Shown here piece by piece: positions 44,223 to 55,405 of a stretch of DNA of 64,000 bases. Position numbers and translations under genes: made by a program. Below the pieces are notes generated by a model. The model searched no databases, was not told the origin of the DNA, and saw only the letters and a list, made by a program, of their open reading frames with translations. Each line of letters starts with the position of its first letter. Position 1 is the first letter of the stretch. Source of the DNA: Apostichopus japonicus (taxonomy: Eukaryota > Echinodermata > Holothuroidea > Aspidochirotida > Stichopodidae); NCBI RefSeq assembly GCF_037975245.1, contig NC_092583.1, positions 9,013,764 through 9,077,763 on the forward strand. Direction: 5' to 3'.

Positions 44223-47200
44223 TGATATAATTCAGCAGTGAGTATAAATAGCTCGCAGTCGGCTTTGTCGGGGGGGGGGGGGGAGGGAATCTTCATTGGA
44301 AAAAATGTAGCATTTCGTTCTACTCCAAGCTATCTCCGCCATTCTACCAATACTTGCAATTCCACTAACATATATACCAACGGTCTTCTCATGTACGTCA
44401 AATGATGGTGCTGCGGTTACTGTAAATACCTACCAGTGTTGATCATATATTTATCTATTTAAGAAATATTTAAAGAAATGTATCTCATCATGTATTTGAA
44501 TTGAGTACAGTATCTGGATTAAAATAAGAGACATAGACAACTAGCAATAATTTGTTATTTATTTTCGAGCTAAATGCAAAAGAGTCATATCCATATGTTT
44601 GTTTTTTATAATCTAGTGGTGTACGTAATGAAGGCCAACTCAGTTAAAGGACCGGACTAGAAAAGCTTACTAGCTTCCTCTGGTTCTTTTTTCTTTCGTT
44701 TTCATATTTACGTTTATTGTTAATTTTCATTTAATTTTGACTAAAAGCTGTCATAAGAAGTCATCTTTATCGATGGTTTGTCACAAACGCGCATGCGTTG
44801 TCGTCCAACTGTTTTGGTCTGATTAACATATTGGCTAGTTAGATTATGCGTCGTTGTTTTTTACGTCAACCAAGTAGATCTAACTGACATGTCCTAACTC
44901 TGAACTGTGTGCCAAAACCTGGATATTCGATATGAGCTTATTTTGCGGCTTAATCTTAGTTAATTTGTGTTCATCGCAGTTGAAAAGGAAACCGCCCACC
45001 GGATAAAAGTCTTTTTCAATTATACCGTTCCAAAATTGTACGTGATTTGTTGTAATTGTTATTGTTCATTTTTTTTTAAGAATAAACTGTTATGAAGTGT
45101 TTATTTTTTTGGTGAATAATTTATTCTGCGTTACTGTCATTTAGGACTGGAAACGTTAAGGTCATGGATCGCATTTTCCTCATTTTTATTGTGCTTTCAA
45201 TGCAAGTTAAGTTCCCGATGAAGAGGTTTCCAACTATCTAACGGGGAGGGATTAGTGGAATTAAACACCCCCCCCCCCTCTCTATCTCCCTTTCTGAACT
45301 CACTTCAACTAATTCCCTTCCCCCGTCCTATGTTCTCCTTAAAACTTCCTTATGTCTTACCCTTCCTTTCTCATTCCCTGCCCTCTTTTCATCCGGTTCT
45401 TCCCCTACTAATTGCTATGATATATTTAGTTATTCAGACATCTACCGGCTGACATAATCGACGATAAACGAATGGAAACGTACGGTGTTATGGAGTTGGA
45501 GGGGAAGTAAATAAAATATTTTAAATGTACCTGAAAGTAGAGTGAAGTATAGAAGAGGAAAGAAAAATTGCCAGGATTATTAAGTTTACTGTGAAATTAT
45601 TTGGACTCCACCCCTAACCCCCCCCCCAAAAAAAAAACAACAACAAAAAACCAAATAAGCCAATGTTATGCGGAAACTATTGTCTGTGTTTGAATGGGAA
45701 TGTACCACCTCCCACAAACTCTGTATTCGCGTCCCAGGTCCTCCTGGGCCCGGAGGAGTGATCTGACATCCGACTAAAAATGGCGATGGAGGACATGTCC
45801 CCCTTCACCCGCCTCCTTGCGGACGCCATTGAAATCAGGTGGCTATAGGAATGCTAATATCAATGAAACTTCAACAAAAAAAACTGTATTTATTAAGAGC
45901 AATCGTTCTATAATAATGTTAACGAAAATAACAACAGAGGTTTTAAAGAATCTTACACGAGATATGAAGAAAGAGTTCTGTTTAAACATATCCAAATATA
46001 TACCATAAAGAGAACTACTGTACCAAAAATATTCATATTTTGATTATATGTAAACGGTATTTTATATCTTTATTATCTTACATATAAAATCTTTTCGGAT
46101 ATATCTAGTACCATAACACTCTACAGAAAAAAAAAACAGAAAATGTTCAAGTCATGGCCTTCCACCTTTGATTACAACTCAGTAGTGGTAATGGTATTCC
46201 ACATTTGATTAGAATGCGGTACTCGTAATATTAATGGCCTTCCACCTTTTAATTACAATTCAGTACTCGCAATGAAGAAATAAAGCAGCATTATCGACAA
46301 CAGTTGCCATGAAAGTGCCACATGTAACTGGAAACCTGAAAAAGAAAACAAACGCAAAAGTTAGTCCTTAGTCCCATCTGTATTAAATAATTCAGATGTG
46401 GCATCTTTTACGACACATGATCTCACTGTGATATATCAGTAACTATATGCAGTGTCAGCAATGAACTGCATAGATTTTCCGTTTCTTATTATCTTCTTTT
46501 ATATATGTTTTATATTTATTAGTAAATAATGAGGCCGCTACCAGGGCCCTGCCAAGCCCCCCCTCCCCCACCCCCTTAGAGTGAGTGAGTCCGTAAGCAC
46601 AGTGATAAGTACACCGTTACTGCATCATTTCGTGGAATATCCACCTCATACCAACAAAGCAATGTAATCAACCTACTATCTCAATCAGTTGATCGTTTAA
46701 GGGAATTGCAATGCACTATTTGTTTATAGATATTACGACTTTGGACCTCTGATGTATAACCTTATACTCTAAGGTGGCACAGCATCCAATGCTCAGGCTT
46801 CATGCGCCTACCAAGTTTCAACTTGAGGTTTAAGGGAACGTTTGCGGCATACTTTGTACACTAATATTGATGTTTGATCCCATTGGAATTTTAAAAATTA
46901 GATGTGGCGCTATAATAATTTCGTGCATGTAATTAATAATTTTTTATTCTTCGATTTATATAAGTACGGTAGCCTCTACTGTACACTGTCCTAGTCTAAC
47001 GTTAATAAACACCAAAATAGAATAAAAATGTTAGCAAACTGCTTATACACTTGAGAGCCTGTGTAAGAGAATGTGTAAAAGTAAGTAAATAAAAACCATC
47101 AGATATGCTAAAGAGATTATTTAATTCCATAACTTGAGTCATACTAGAGTAGATTTCATAAAGTGTTTGGGACATTGTACGAACAATTTAAAAGTCGAGT

Positions 47201-47773
47201 ACGAAAGTTCAAGTTTTGCTGAATGTGAACGCCAAATACAAACCCACGAGTTCGAGTGGGAAAAATGTACTCAAGAACGAGTACAGAATCGAGTATCACA
47301 AGTCTGGATTAGTAGTTACTGAGTACAAATCTTCAACTATTTGATATTTTTGTTTATTTCTTTCAACACGGTTTGATTTGCATTAAATTGCTAAATGTAT
47401 ATGATTGTTCGCAGCAATGGATTTTTAAAGTTTTAATCTACTTGTAGAATAGTTAACGAACAGTGGATATTGTGAAACATTTTACAACTTACCCTACATT
47501 TCTAAGTGACACTATAGTTCCTTGCAATAACTGGGAATACTGATCTGATTTCCTTTTTACCCTGCTGTTACGGCTCCGTATGTGAACTACAAAAGACACA
47601 TAGTTTCGTTAGTTATCTTAGCACTACGCCTAAGCAGTTTAACGAAGCCTATATCAAAATCATCTAATTCGTACGCGTTTCTGACCTATCAGTCATATTT
47701 TAGCAGCCTATACGATAGCCTACCACAGGAGTGAATATTTCTTGTCTATTTTGGATTCATTCTCTTTATTGGA
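44223..47773. other. Intergenic region, no gene recognised
   Basis: The region holds a G14 tract at 44270-44283, a C-rich tract at 45269-45279 and three diverged tandem copies of a unit of about 40 bp beginning ATGGCCTTCCACCTTT (46154-46275). Short open frames at 45255, 45817 and 47134 have no support. Confidence 0.6.
46154..46275. repeat. Diverged tandem repeat of about 40 bp, three copies
   Basis: Copies start at 46154, 46191 and 46234 (37 and 43 bp apart) and share the pattern ATGGccTTCCACcTTTGATTA..A..CaGTACTCGtAAT. Confidence 0.75.
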
Positions 47774-48694
47774 ATGCGTAAAAACGAACAGATTATTAAA
47801 GTCGGTACTCTTAACTGTCGTGGGATTTCCAAAGAAGAAAAACAACTTGAATTAATTGAAGACATCACAAGATACAATCTTGACATCACCGCTGTGCAAG
47901 AAACAAAGATTAGAGGTCCAGAAGAGGTCAAACTACCAAGGTCAGATCAATCCAATTCATATACATTTTTTAAAGCAGCTTGTAGCAATTTATATCACGG
48001 TGTCGGTTTCTTTGTTAAGAGAGGAATTGATTGTGTTTTTAAAACCATATCTGATCGCCTTGCTCTGTTGACAATTTATAGAACTTATAATAATAAAGTC
48101 CACCCACTACATATTATTAATGCTTATGCCCCTACATCAGCAATAACTTATAAGAATCCTGTAGAAACCGAACAATTTTACCAAAATCTTGAAGATCTAC
48201 TAAATACTGTCAATAAAAAAGAAGTGATTATATGTGGTGATTTCAATGCAAAAGTTGGCTCATCAAATCCTTTCTTTCCTAATCATATTGGAAAATACAC
48301 CACTGGAAATACTAATACTAGTGGTGATTTCTTAACAGACCTAATTGTACGTAACGATCTATACTTATGTAATACTTTCTACAAACACAAACTTGAGCAT
48401 ATCAACACTTATACAAGTAATTTTATACCCAATAATCACAGAAACCCAATCAGGAGCCAAATTGACTATATCATAGCCCCATTAAACTTCAAAATTATTA
48501 ATATTGATGCTCGAGCTTATAATGGCCTTCATATTAACACTGATCACAAAATCATTATGAGTAGTTTCACCCTGAATAGCTCAACAAGAAGACAAATTTA
48601 TCCAGTCAATAAGACTGTTGAAAGTAGTAATTCCTGCCATCTTAAATCAAACAAAATTGACTATAATGAAAACGTATTTAACACATTAAACTAA
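47774..48694 (+). CDS. LINE AP-endonuclease domain
   Basis: 306 codons run to a premature TAA. Landmarks are VGTLNCRGIS, ITAVQETKIRG (catalytic Glu), INAYAPTS, IICGDFNAKVG (catalytic Asp and Asn), RSQIDYII and INTDHKIIMSSF (the catalytic Asp-His pair). This order is the exonuclease/endonuclease/phosphatase fold of LINE endonucleases. The frame continues open after the TAA through 49978, so the stop is a secondary mutation. Confidence 0.92.
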   Translation: MRKNEQIIKVGTLNCRGISKEEKQLELIEDITRYNLDITAVQETKIRGPEEVKLPRSDQSNSYTFFKAACSNLYHGVGFFVKRGIDCVFKTISDRLALLTIYRTYNNKVHPLHIINAYAPTSAITYKNPVETEQFYQNLEDLLNTVNKKEVIICGDFNAKVGSSNPFFPNHIGKYTTGNTNTSGDFLTDLIVRNDLYLCNTFYKHKLEHINTYTSNFIPNNHRNPIRSQIDYIIAPLNFKIINIDARAYNGLHINTDHKIIMSSFTLNSSTRRQIYPVNKTVESSNSCHLKSNKIDYNENVFNTLN

Positions 48695-50054
48695 ACCAAT
48701 TTTTCCCAATCACCAGCTACGTATTGGAAGGAACTGTCAACAGTTTGTTTAAACAATGCCCGAAACTTAAATCCACCAACAAAAAAAGTACGTTTTAATA
48801 ATACTAAAATAGCAAGCTTATCCAAGAAAAAAAAAGACCTAAGACTACAGATTGACAACTGTAAAGATATTGATCAAAAGAGAAATTTAAAAACTAAAAG
48901 GAACAAAATAATTAAACAACAACATTTTCTAGTCAAAACTACCCATGAACAAAAATTAATTGACGAAATTTCCGAAATTGAAAATTGTAAGGATGACTCC
49001 CATCGTTTCTTTAAAGCAATAAGAATAGTACAACAAAAGAGTAAGAGAGACCCTATTACAATTAAAATTGGCGATAAACATATAGGAGATACCGACGCAA
49101 AAATTAAAGAAATCAGCAAACATTTCGAAAAGACTTTTAACTGCAATATTCCAGATCCCAAACCAAACGTGTTTCCAGAGAAACTAAACACGCCCTTTGA
49201 TGAAGATGAAATTAAACAAGCAGTCTCATCCTTAAAAAATAATAAAACCCCAGGTTGTGACAAGGTCACAGCCGAACATCTCAAATATGCCCCATGCACA
49301 CACAAACACATAGCAAATATCTTAAATAGTATAGCCGAATCAGGAGATTTCTCAATTGAAATTAAACAAGGAATCCTAACTCCTATCCAAAAACCGGGAA
49401 AGACTAAAGGTCCACCAGAAAACTTAAGACCAGTAATTTTATTATCAACACTGAGGAAAATTCTTGCGGTTTGTGTGGCCAGGAGGATTCGTCCGTCAAT
49501 TGATGAGCATATCCTCCCCATTACCCAAACTGCCTACACTTCAGGACGTTGCACAGCTGAACTTGTCTTCGCTTTTAAAGTGTTAGCAGAAAAAGCTATA
49601 ACATCCATAGGTTACACTATAAATCTATTGATGCTAGATATGAGCAAGGCGTTCGACACAATTCAAAGAGGATCCTTGCTAACTGACCTAGAACAGGTTC
49701 TTGACAACGACGAACTTCACCTGATATCACTACTAATCGATAACGTCTCCTACACCGTCAAATTAGAGGGCAAACTAGGACTTCCTTTTAACACTAACAT
49801 TGGTTCACCACAAGGAGATAGTGCAAGTGCACTATTTTTTATAACTTATCTAGCCAACTTTATGAAATCAGATGATAATGATATCGATGCAGTTATCCTG
49901 CCATCGCAGTTAGTTGATCATGATTACAGCACTTCCACCACTAATTCTTTTTTTCACAGTAGACCAACAATACGCTGATGATATCTCTTGGGCATCAACT
50001 GGTCAGCATATACTGCAAGACATCGAAAAACGAGTCTCTGACAAACTGGCAGTA
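48695..50054 (+). pseudogene. LINE linker and reverse transcriptase, first part
   Basis: This stays in the endonuclease frame to 49978. Landmarks are LKNNKTPGCDKVTAEHLK, ILTPIQKPGKT, ENLRPVILLSTLRKI, LLMLDMSKAFDTI (motif A, catalytic Asp) and IGSPQGDSASALFF (motif B). After a T-run near 49949 the reading shifts by one base into QQYADDISWAST, which carries the YADD box (motif C). The frame then runs exactly to the insertion site at 50054. Confidence 0.9.
50051..50054. repeat. Target-site duplication AGTA, left copy
   Basis: AGTA immediately precedes the inserted element and is repeated at 54724-54727 just after it. Confidence 0.75.
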
Positions 50055-50071
50055 CAGTTGGAAGTCTGACC

Positions 50072-51940
50072 CCGTGACCTCGAAGAATGATCAACGATCA
50101 CGCATATCATTAAATTTGAATTTGCCCGCATTTAACGTAAAGTCGGTCCTACGTTTCACTCACAGAATTTACAGACATTGATAGTTTACAACTTACCGGA
50201 ACCTCACAGAATGGATTAAAAGTAATTCCGATGTATGGCAGGACAAAGATACCCGAGAAAAAATCAACGAAAACCTATGAAACAACGATTGCAATCCAAC
50301 TTCGTCCTCACACATGTATTCCTAACTGACACAAAATAGGTCAAAACGAACCAACGAAAGAGAGTTACAGCAAAAAAGTTCTCCCATTTGTGGATCTTGT
50401 ACTCTCCTACATGATGCTGTAAAGTTTCGGTGAAATGGTTGTCTAAGACGGCCAGTCACAAAACGATTACCTCGAATCGGCGATTTTGTTGCTGTCGCCG
50501 CCATTTTGAAATTAGATAGACTTTCGCCAAGCCGTTTTCATGCTATGGGCTACTACCGACAAGACTTCACTCAAATCGTTTTCAATGTAGTGGAACCCAT
50601 TCCTTTAGTGTACGGTCTATTAGGAATGTTAGGTTTTGTGGCGTGAAATTAAGTAATATAAGTTGTGCTAAGGTTTGGAAGAAATTTTGTCCCAAACTCT
50701 AATATATGATTAGGTAAAATGTGAAATTACTGAGAGCTGCGTATGGGAGGGGTAAGAGAGACAAAATGGGGGAGGGGGCAAGGGAGATGGTGTTTCCTTT
50801 CTAGCTAAATTAATGGTGGTAACTATTAAGGTAACACAAATTTTCCTGAGTCTGTTGTCAAAACTGAAGGGGTCATACCACATGTCGAATATACAAAGGT
50901 AACATGGCCTAGGCCAAACCTTATTTCTAGTTGCTTTCTAAGGAACTTCCAACAATACCAAATGATTTATACTTACCCACTTACCATAATTCCACAGTAG
51001 CCCTTACTCAGTGAGATTCTGCAAAGCTGGGTACTCATCTGTTGCTTATATTCATCAATAAATATCAGTTAACAGTTTTCCAGTCAATACCAATCCTTGT
51101 TTGGTTCATGTATCACACTACATAACCACTTGCCAATATTGAAGTTAAGTATTGTGGCTTGGGTAGGGGTGTGTTGTTTAGGGGAGGGGTGTGGTGTTTT
51201 TAGGGGTTTTGGGGAGGGAATGTGGTGCTTAGCGGATTTGGGGAAGGGTTTGGAGTTTCCCAGCTTTGGGATGGGTGTGGTGTTCACCAGCTTTGGGAAG
51301 AGTTAGGGTATTTTGGAGGGATGAGGTGGTTTTGCCACATATGGGGACTTTAATTAAAAGCGGACTTTCAGTACACAGGACGCGTTTGGATACATCACGT
51401 TCTATGGATACTCTGACCAAATATTTTGAGTAGGGCTGTTTTCTTTTTCTTTTGCACATGCATAGTAGAACATTAGTCAACAGTGGAAATAGAGTTGCCT
51501 GGTCTTTTATTGATTTTATAACTGTAACAATAAGGCACTTTAAGCAACAGAAAAAAGAAAACAAAAAACATTTGGTGTGACACTCTCCATGAAAGAACAT
51601 GTTTTAATGTCCTGTGAAAATATGGGCATGAAAAATAAATTACTTCGATCACTTCAAAGTGAAATACTTTGTTCAAATGGAAGGAATAGCTTAACAAACT
51701 TTGAACACTTCTTGAAATGAAACACACTTCATACTGTGAAGACTTCATACAATAATATTGTCTGAAAAAAAAATCACACACAATGTCAAGTGCATTATGA
51801 CTGGAAGGGGTATTTCAAGGTGGCATAGTGAAGGCATGACATAGCAAAAACAGTTCAGGTGGCAGGATGGATAGTTTTGTAACTTTGAAATGGTGAGATA
51901 TACCTGTGACATATAGCATAAGATTAACATTAAAAGACAA
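50072..51940. other. Left part of the insertion, no gene recognised
   Basis: A minus-strand ATG frame at 50322-50504 starts MAATATKSPIRGNRFVTGRL, with no recognised homology. At 51150-51310 there is a G-rich imperfect repeat (GGGGAGGGGTGTGGTG words). Otherwise it is featureless. Confidence 0.55.
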
Positions 51941-51949
51941 ATATATAAA

Positions 51950-52459
51950 AGTAAAAGGTAAGAGTAGAAAGTAAATAAATAAGTCCAAACTTGACATATA
52001 ACTTTAACAACCTGGTCTTCTTCAGAAATAGGAGCACCAATAGCATCCGAACGTTTATACTTCCTTTCATATAATTCAAATTATTTCCAACTGACTTGCC
52101 CTCTGCCATTTCAGTTCTGAGGTACTTTTTCTTGAGTTGAATTTTGTTGGATAGAGAATCCATTTCGAACAGAGTACGCAAGGCATCCTAAGCATCACTT
52201 GGTTTGTCACTTGTTGTAATTAATTCCAGCTGACTAGATGCTATTGCAAGCACAATGGTGAAAAATGCCAGTTGTGTCTTTTTCAAGTTTGCACTCTTCT
52301 ACTTCTCACATACAGTAACCCCCAACTTTCATGAGCCATCCTCATAGCCCACAGGCCTTTTGCAAGAAACAAATGTCTCATCTGGAAATTCCATGTCAGC
52401 CAGTTCACTCCATCCATTTTGTTAATTTTCCACGTCATATCTTCTGTTGTTCCAGCCAT
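51950..52459 (-). pseudogene. Copia-type LTR retrotransposon gag relic
   Basis: The minus strand from ATG 52457-52459 reads KMDGVNWLTWNFQMRHLFL and AKGLWA. After frame changes come TIVLAIASSQLELITTSDKP, DALRTLFEMDSLSNKIQLKK and SDAIGAPISEEDQVV. These phrases in this order are the gag (UBN2-like) region of Copia elements. Breaks include an in-frame TGA near 52283, a TAG near 52188 where Trp is expected, and a frameshift near 52050. No protease, integrase or RT follows, so only the 5' part is present. It sits inside the 50055-54723 insertion. Confidence 0.8.
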
Positions 52460-52586
52460 ATTGGTCAGTTGTCACGACTAAATTAACCAATTTAAGTACC
52501 GACATTTCCCAAGAAATGGTTCCAAAATCAGCACATAAATTCCAAACAACAATCTATTGTACACAGTTAACTTCCAGTGTATGTGT

Positions 52587-52600
52587 CTGGGCCAATAACC
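52587..52600 (-). promoter_or_regulatory. Probable primer-binding site of the Copia relic
   Basis: On the minus strand GGTTATTGGCCCAG lies about 130 bp before the gag ATG and directly after sequence ending CA. This is where a tRNA primer-binding site and LTR end are expected. The primer tRNA was not determined. Confidence 0.4.
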
Positions 52601-52850
52601 TGTTCGAGTTAGCTAGAGAATAGGCATGAGACTGCTGAGTATATTACAGCCTGCTGCTGCACACAACTTGTTCTTTCTATAAGAGTATAACAGAAACTGA
52701 GGAAAAATGTAAATTACATATATATAGAAAACAAAATTGCTTAAAGGTAGCACACTAATAATACAACCTGATTAAACAAACAATAGTTTGGAGCAGAGTT
52801 GTAACAACAGGCACTTAACTGATCCACAGGCTGCATTCCTTCTTACTACG
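52601..52850 (-). repeat. Probable 5' LTR of the Copia relic (outer border uncertain)
   Basis: On the plus strand the segment starts TGTTCGAGTTAGC right after the putative primer-binding site, as the inner end of an LTR should (minus strand ...CA). No second LTR was found in the window, and the outer border is a guess. Confidence 0.3.
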
Positions 52851-54389
52851 GGTACATATAACAGAGCTAGGAACTTAAAAGATATATAGTATTAAATAGA
52901 ATGTGAGACTACATTTATTAACAGATTTCTATAAATAAACTCTTATATGAAGACTTCAGATATGAGGATAATAAACATGAGGATGTAATAAACTCTAAAA
53001 GCTCTCTGGGCTAATACTTAATACCAGTGGAACTGCATTTTGCAATGTTAGTCATTATACATAACAAAACAAATCTAATAGTGAATGAAACTTTTCTTCT
53101 TTTTGGGAATAACTTTTTTTTGGTCATATATACATGGGAAAGCACCACCTTAGAGAAATCTGTGTGTGACACACACACACATAGGGAAGACTGCACGTGA
53201 ATGACTAACTAAGTACTTCTACTACTGTACCTATCATAGAAAACAACATAACAATAAAAAGATCGTAAACTCTCGTTAACAGCAAAACATGTTGTCACAA
53301 AATGATCCCTGATATTGTTTTAAGTCACCTGGAATTATAAGTAGCTATGTACAACTACATGGCTCTATGAGGTGCAATTGTTCTCAAGTACCAGCAGTAG
53401 GTCTAACTGTAATAGCAATAAGTATAAAGTGTAAGCAGTATAAAGCAAGCTAGTTTTATTTCTGTGTTACGTATCTTGCTCTACATATTAAGCATAGGGA
53501 ATTGGGCCTAGACTTAAGTCATGGATCTAATACCGGTCTTGAACACTTGTAACAAAGTGACATTGAAATGGATCCCGATCCCAGGATGGAGGAAATTTTC
53601 ACCCAGTCCAGCTTTAATAAAACTCATAATAAGCCATGATCTTAACTTATACATAGTACAAAGGCAGTCTACAAGTACTACTAATAATTTTTGTATAATA
53701 ATAATAATACTAAATTGTATCTTATGCAGTCCAAATCTTTTCAAGAACAGGCCCCTTAGAATTATTCCACAAGGACAAGAAGGCGTAGGCTAAGAACTAA
53801 AGGTTATAAGCCTTAGTCCATTATTAAAATTGGACTAAACTATGCAGGTATTCTAGTATTACTAAAACTAGGCTAGGGCCTACCTGTAGTAAAAACTTGT
53901 CGTAGTATATTACTTTAGTAAATACAAAAGTACTAGGCCTATCGGCTAGGGGCCTAGTACAGTAATATTACTGTCCGCTATGCCCTCGAATTTTTAAATT
54001 TTAACTATTTAGTAGCCATAAGTAGTACCGTGACTTATCAACTCCCTGATTTTTCCATATTAACGCAAAAAAATGAAGGGAATCTATGCCGAATAGAAAG
54101 ATTACGAAAAATACGAGACGTTGCAATCTAGCATTTGCTACATCATAGTCGACATATAGCGCTAGGCTGCACGTTATAGGATACGGTACTTTCGTGTATA
54201 TGTGTATTATGTACGTTAGGATACATGTATTAGGGGCAACCAAAACCACATAGGAGCACCATTTTCGTTGACCAAAAAATCACACTTTTCGGGGGAGTTA
54301 CAACTTTTCTGACAAATATGAGTAAGATTCAAGCTTATATATTACAAAAATGCTATTTTTACGGTTGAAAGTTGTCTAAGACGCGAAAG
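52851..54389. other. Right part of the insertion, no gene recognised
   Basis: This is AT-rich with repeated CTAGGCC and AGTACTA words near 53860-53970. It shows no coding signal. Confidence 0.5.
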
Positions 54390-54410
54390 TCACATAACGA
54401 TAGACGTCGA

Positions 54411-54599
54411 CTCGATTTGACTTACCTTTATGTTTTTGCGTTGGTCGTCGATAAGAAAATGCACTGTTCTATTGGTAAAATCTTCGTTTCTTTCCGGAAA
54501 TGATCGTATTTGAATCTCTAAAGTATCCTTTATCGAGCTACGATACTCGTAAACCCGAATGACATTGGGATGTTTGCGAATTTTACCGATTACATCCAT
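54411..54599 (-). CDS. Candidate minus-strand first exon inside the insertion (unknown protein)
   Basis: From ATG at 54599 the minus strand reads MDVIGKIRKHPNVIRVYEYR through TVHFLIDDQRKNIK to a strong donor, AAG|GTAAGT. It starts 124 bp inside the right end, where a transposon's own gene might begin. I recognise no family and found no continuing exon. Confidence 0.35.
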
Positions 54600-54723
54600 A
54601 CATGGAAGTAGCGAACCGAAGTCCGTAGAACCGGATTTGCGCGAAACAATTACTTCCGTGTCAAGTAGCTGTGCTCGAAAATTTGCTAGTAACGGTCATA
54701 TATTGAGGTCAGACTTCCAACTG

Positions 54724-54727
54724 AGTA
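54724..54727. repeat. Target-site duplication AGTA, right copy
   Basis: This is the second copy of the AGTA found at 50051-50054. Confidence 0.75.
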
Positions 54728-55405
54728 AGAAATCTGAAAATCAATTGCACAAAAACTGAGAAATTTACAATCACAAGAAAAGGAAATGACAGTTGGAAGA
54801 AATGTAAATATGTTGGAAGCTTGCTGGGAACCGAAGAAGACATTAACAGAAGAATTGGTATAACCAACGGTGCTTCAACACACTGTCAAGCATTTTGAAA
54901 AGCAAAAACATAAGCCGGAAAATTAAGCTCAGGATCTTTGAGACTTTATTAAAGAGTATTTTTGTGTACAATTGCGAACTGTGGGGCACAACGAAGGATC
55001 TTGATCGCAAAATTGACACTTTTCAAAGGAGACTACTTCGAAATATTCTCAACATTAGATGGACCAATAATAATTGGTTATCAAATGATGAGCTCTACAA
55101 CGAAACCAACCAAACACCTTGGTCATCGATAGTCGCACATAGAAGATTGAGATTTTTCGGTCATGTAGCAAGACTCCAAGAGGACGCTCCAGCAAAGGTT
55201 GCTCTAAGAGAAGCACTGAGACATACTGCTAAACCAGTTGGAAGGCCCGTGACTACCTTGCTTGGAAAAATAAAGTCGTAATTCAAGGACATTAATATTA
55301 ACAGTTTCGAGGAAGCAATAAACCTTGCGCAAGATCGTAAAACGTGGCGGAGGTTAATCACTGAGCATGTCGAATAGACGAGACTCAACTTACTACTACT
55401 ACTAC
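54728..55405 (+). pseudogene. LINE reverse transcriptase, C-terminal part and 3' tail
   Basis: The frame resumes directly after the insertion with the Lys-rich NLKIN..KTEKF phrase, then SWKKCKYVGSLLGTEEDINR. A one-base loss near 54875 moves to the frame KSKNISRKIKLRIFETLLKS, IFVYNCELWGTTKDLDRKID and RLRFFGHVARL. TAA at 55279 interrupts it, but homologous coding continues as SFEEAINLAQDRKTWRRLI to TAG near 55375. The element ends in ACTTACTACTACTACTACTA. Confidence 0.9.

Larger units (their letters stand above)
50055..54723. mobile_element. 4,669-bp insertion with 17-bp perfect inverted ends
   Basis: The left end is CAGTTGGAAGTCTGACC (50055-50071) and the right end is its exact complement (54707-54723). 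It is flanked by AGTA on both sides. Joining the LINE across the insert with one AGTA removed continues the reverse-transcriptase frame at the codon level, which confirms the borders. A segment of about 45 bp starting GTTGTCTAAGACG is found near both ends in direct orientation (50438 and 54371). The insert has no intact transposase, and its superfamily is undetermined. A four-base duplication excludes Tc1/mariner (TA) and typical hAT (8 bp). Confidence 0.85.
47774..55405 (+). mobile_element. Non-LTR retrotransposon (endonuclease-RT), interrupted and inactivated
   Basis: This LINE occupies 47774-50054 and 54724-55405, split by a 4.67-kb insertion. The first part has an AP-endonuclease domain and reverse-transcriptase motifs. 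The second part has the thumb and C-terminal region and ends in a (TAC)n-type tail near 55385-55410. Without the insert it is about 3 kb with one main frame, like RTE-type elements, but I leave the clade open. It is dead: there is an in-frame TAA at 48692, a frameshift at a T-run near 49949, the insertion, another one-base shift near 54875 and a TAA at 55279. Confidence 0.9.
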
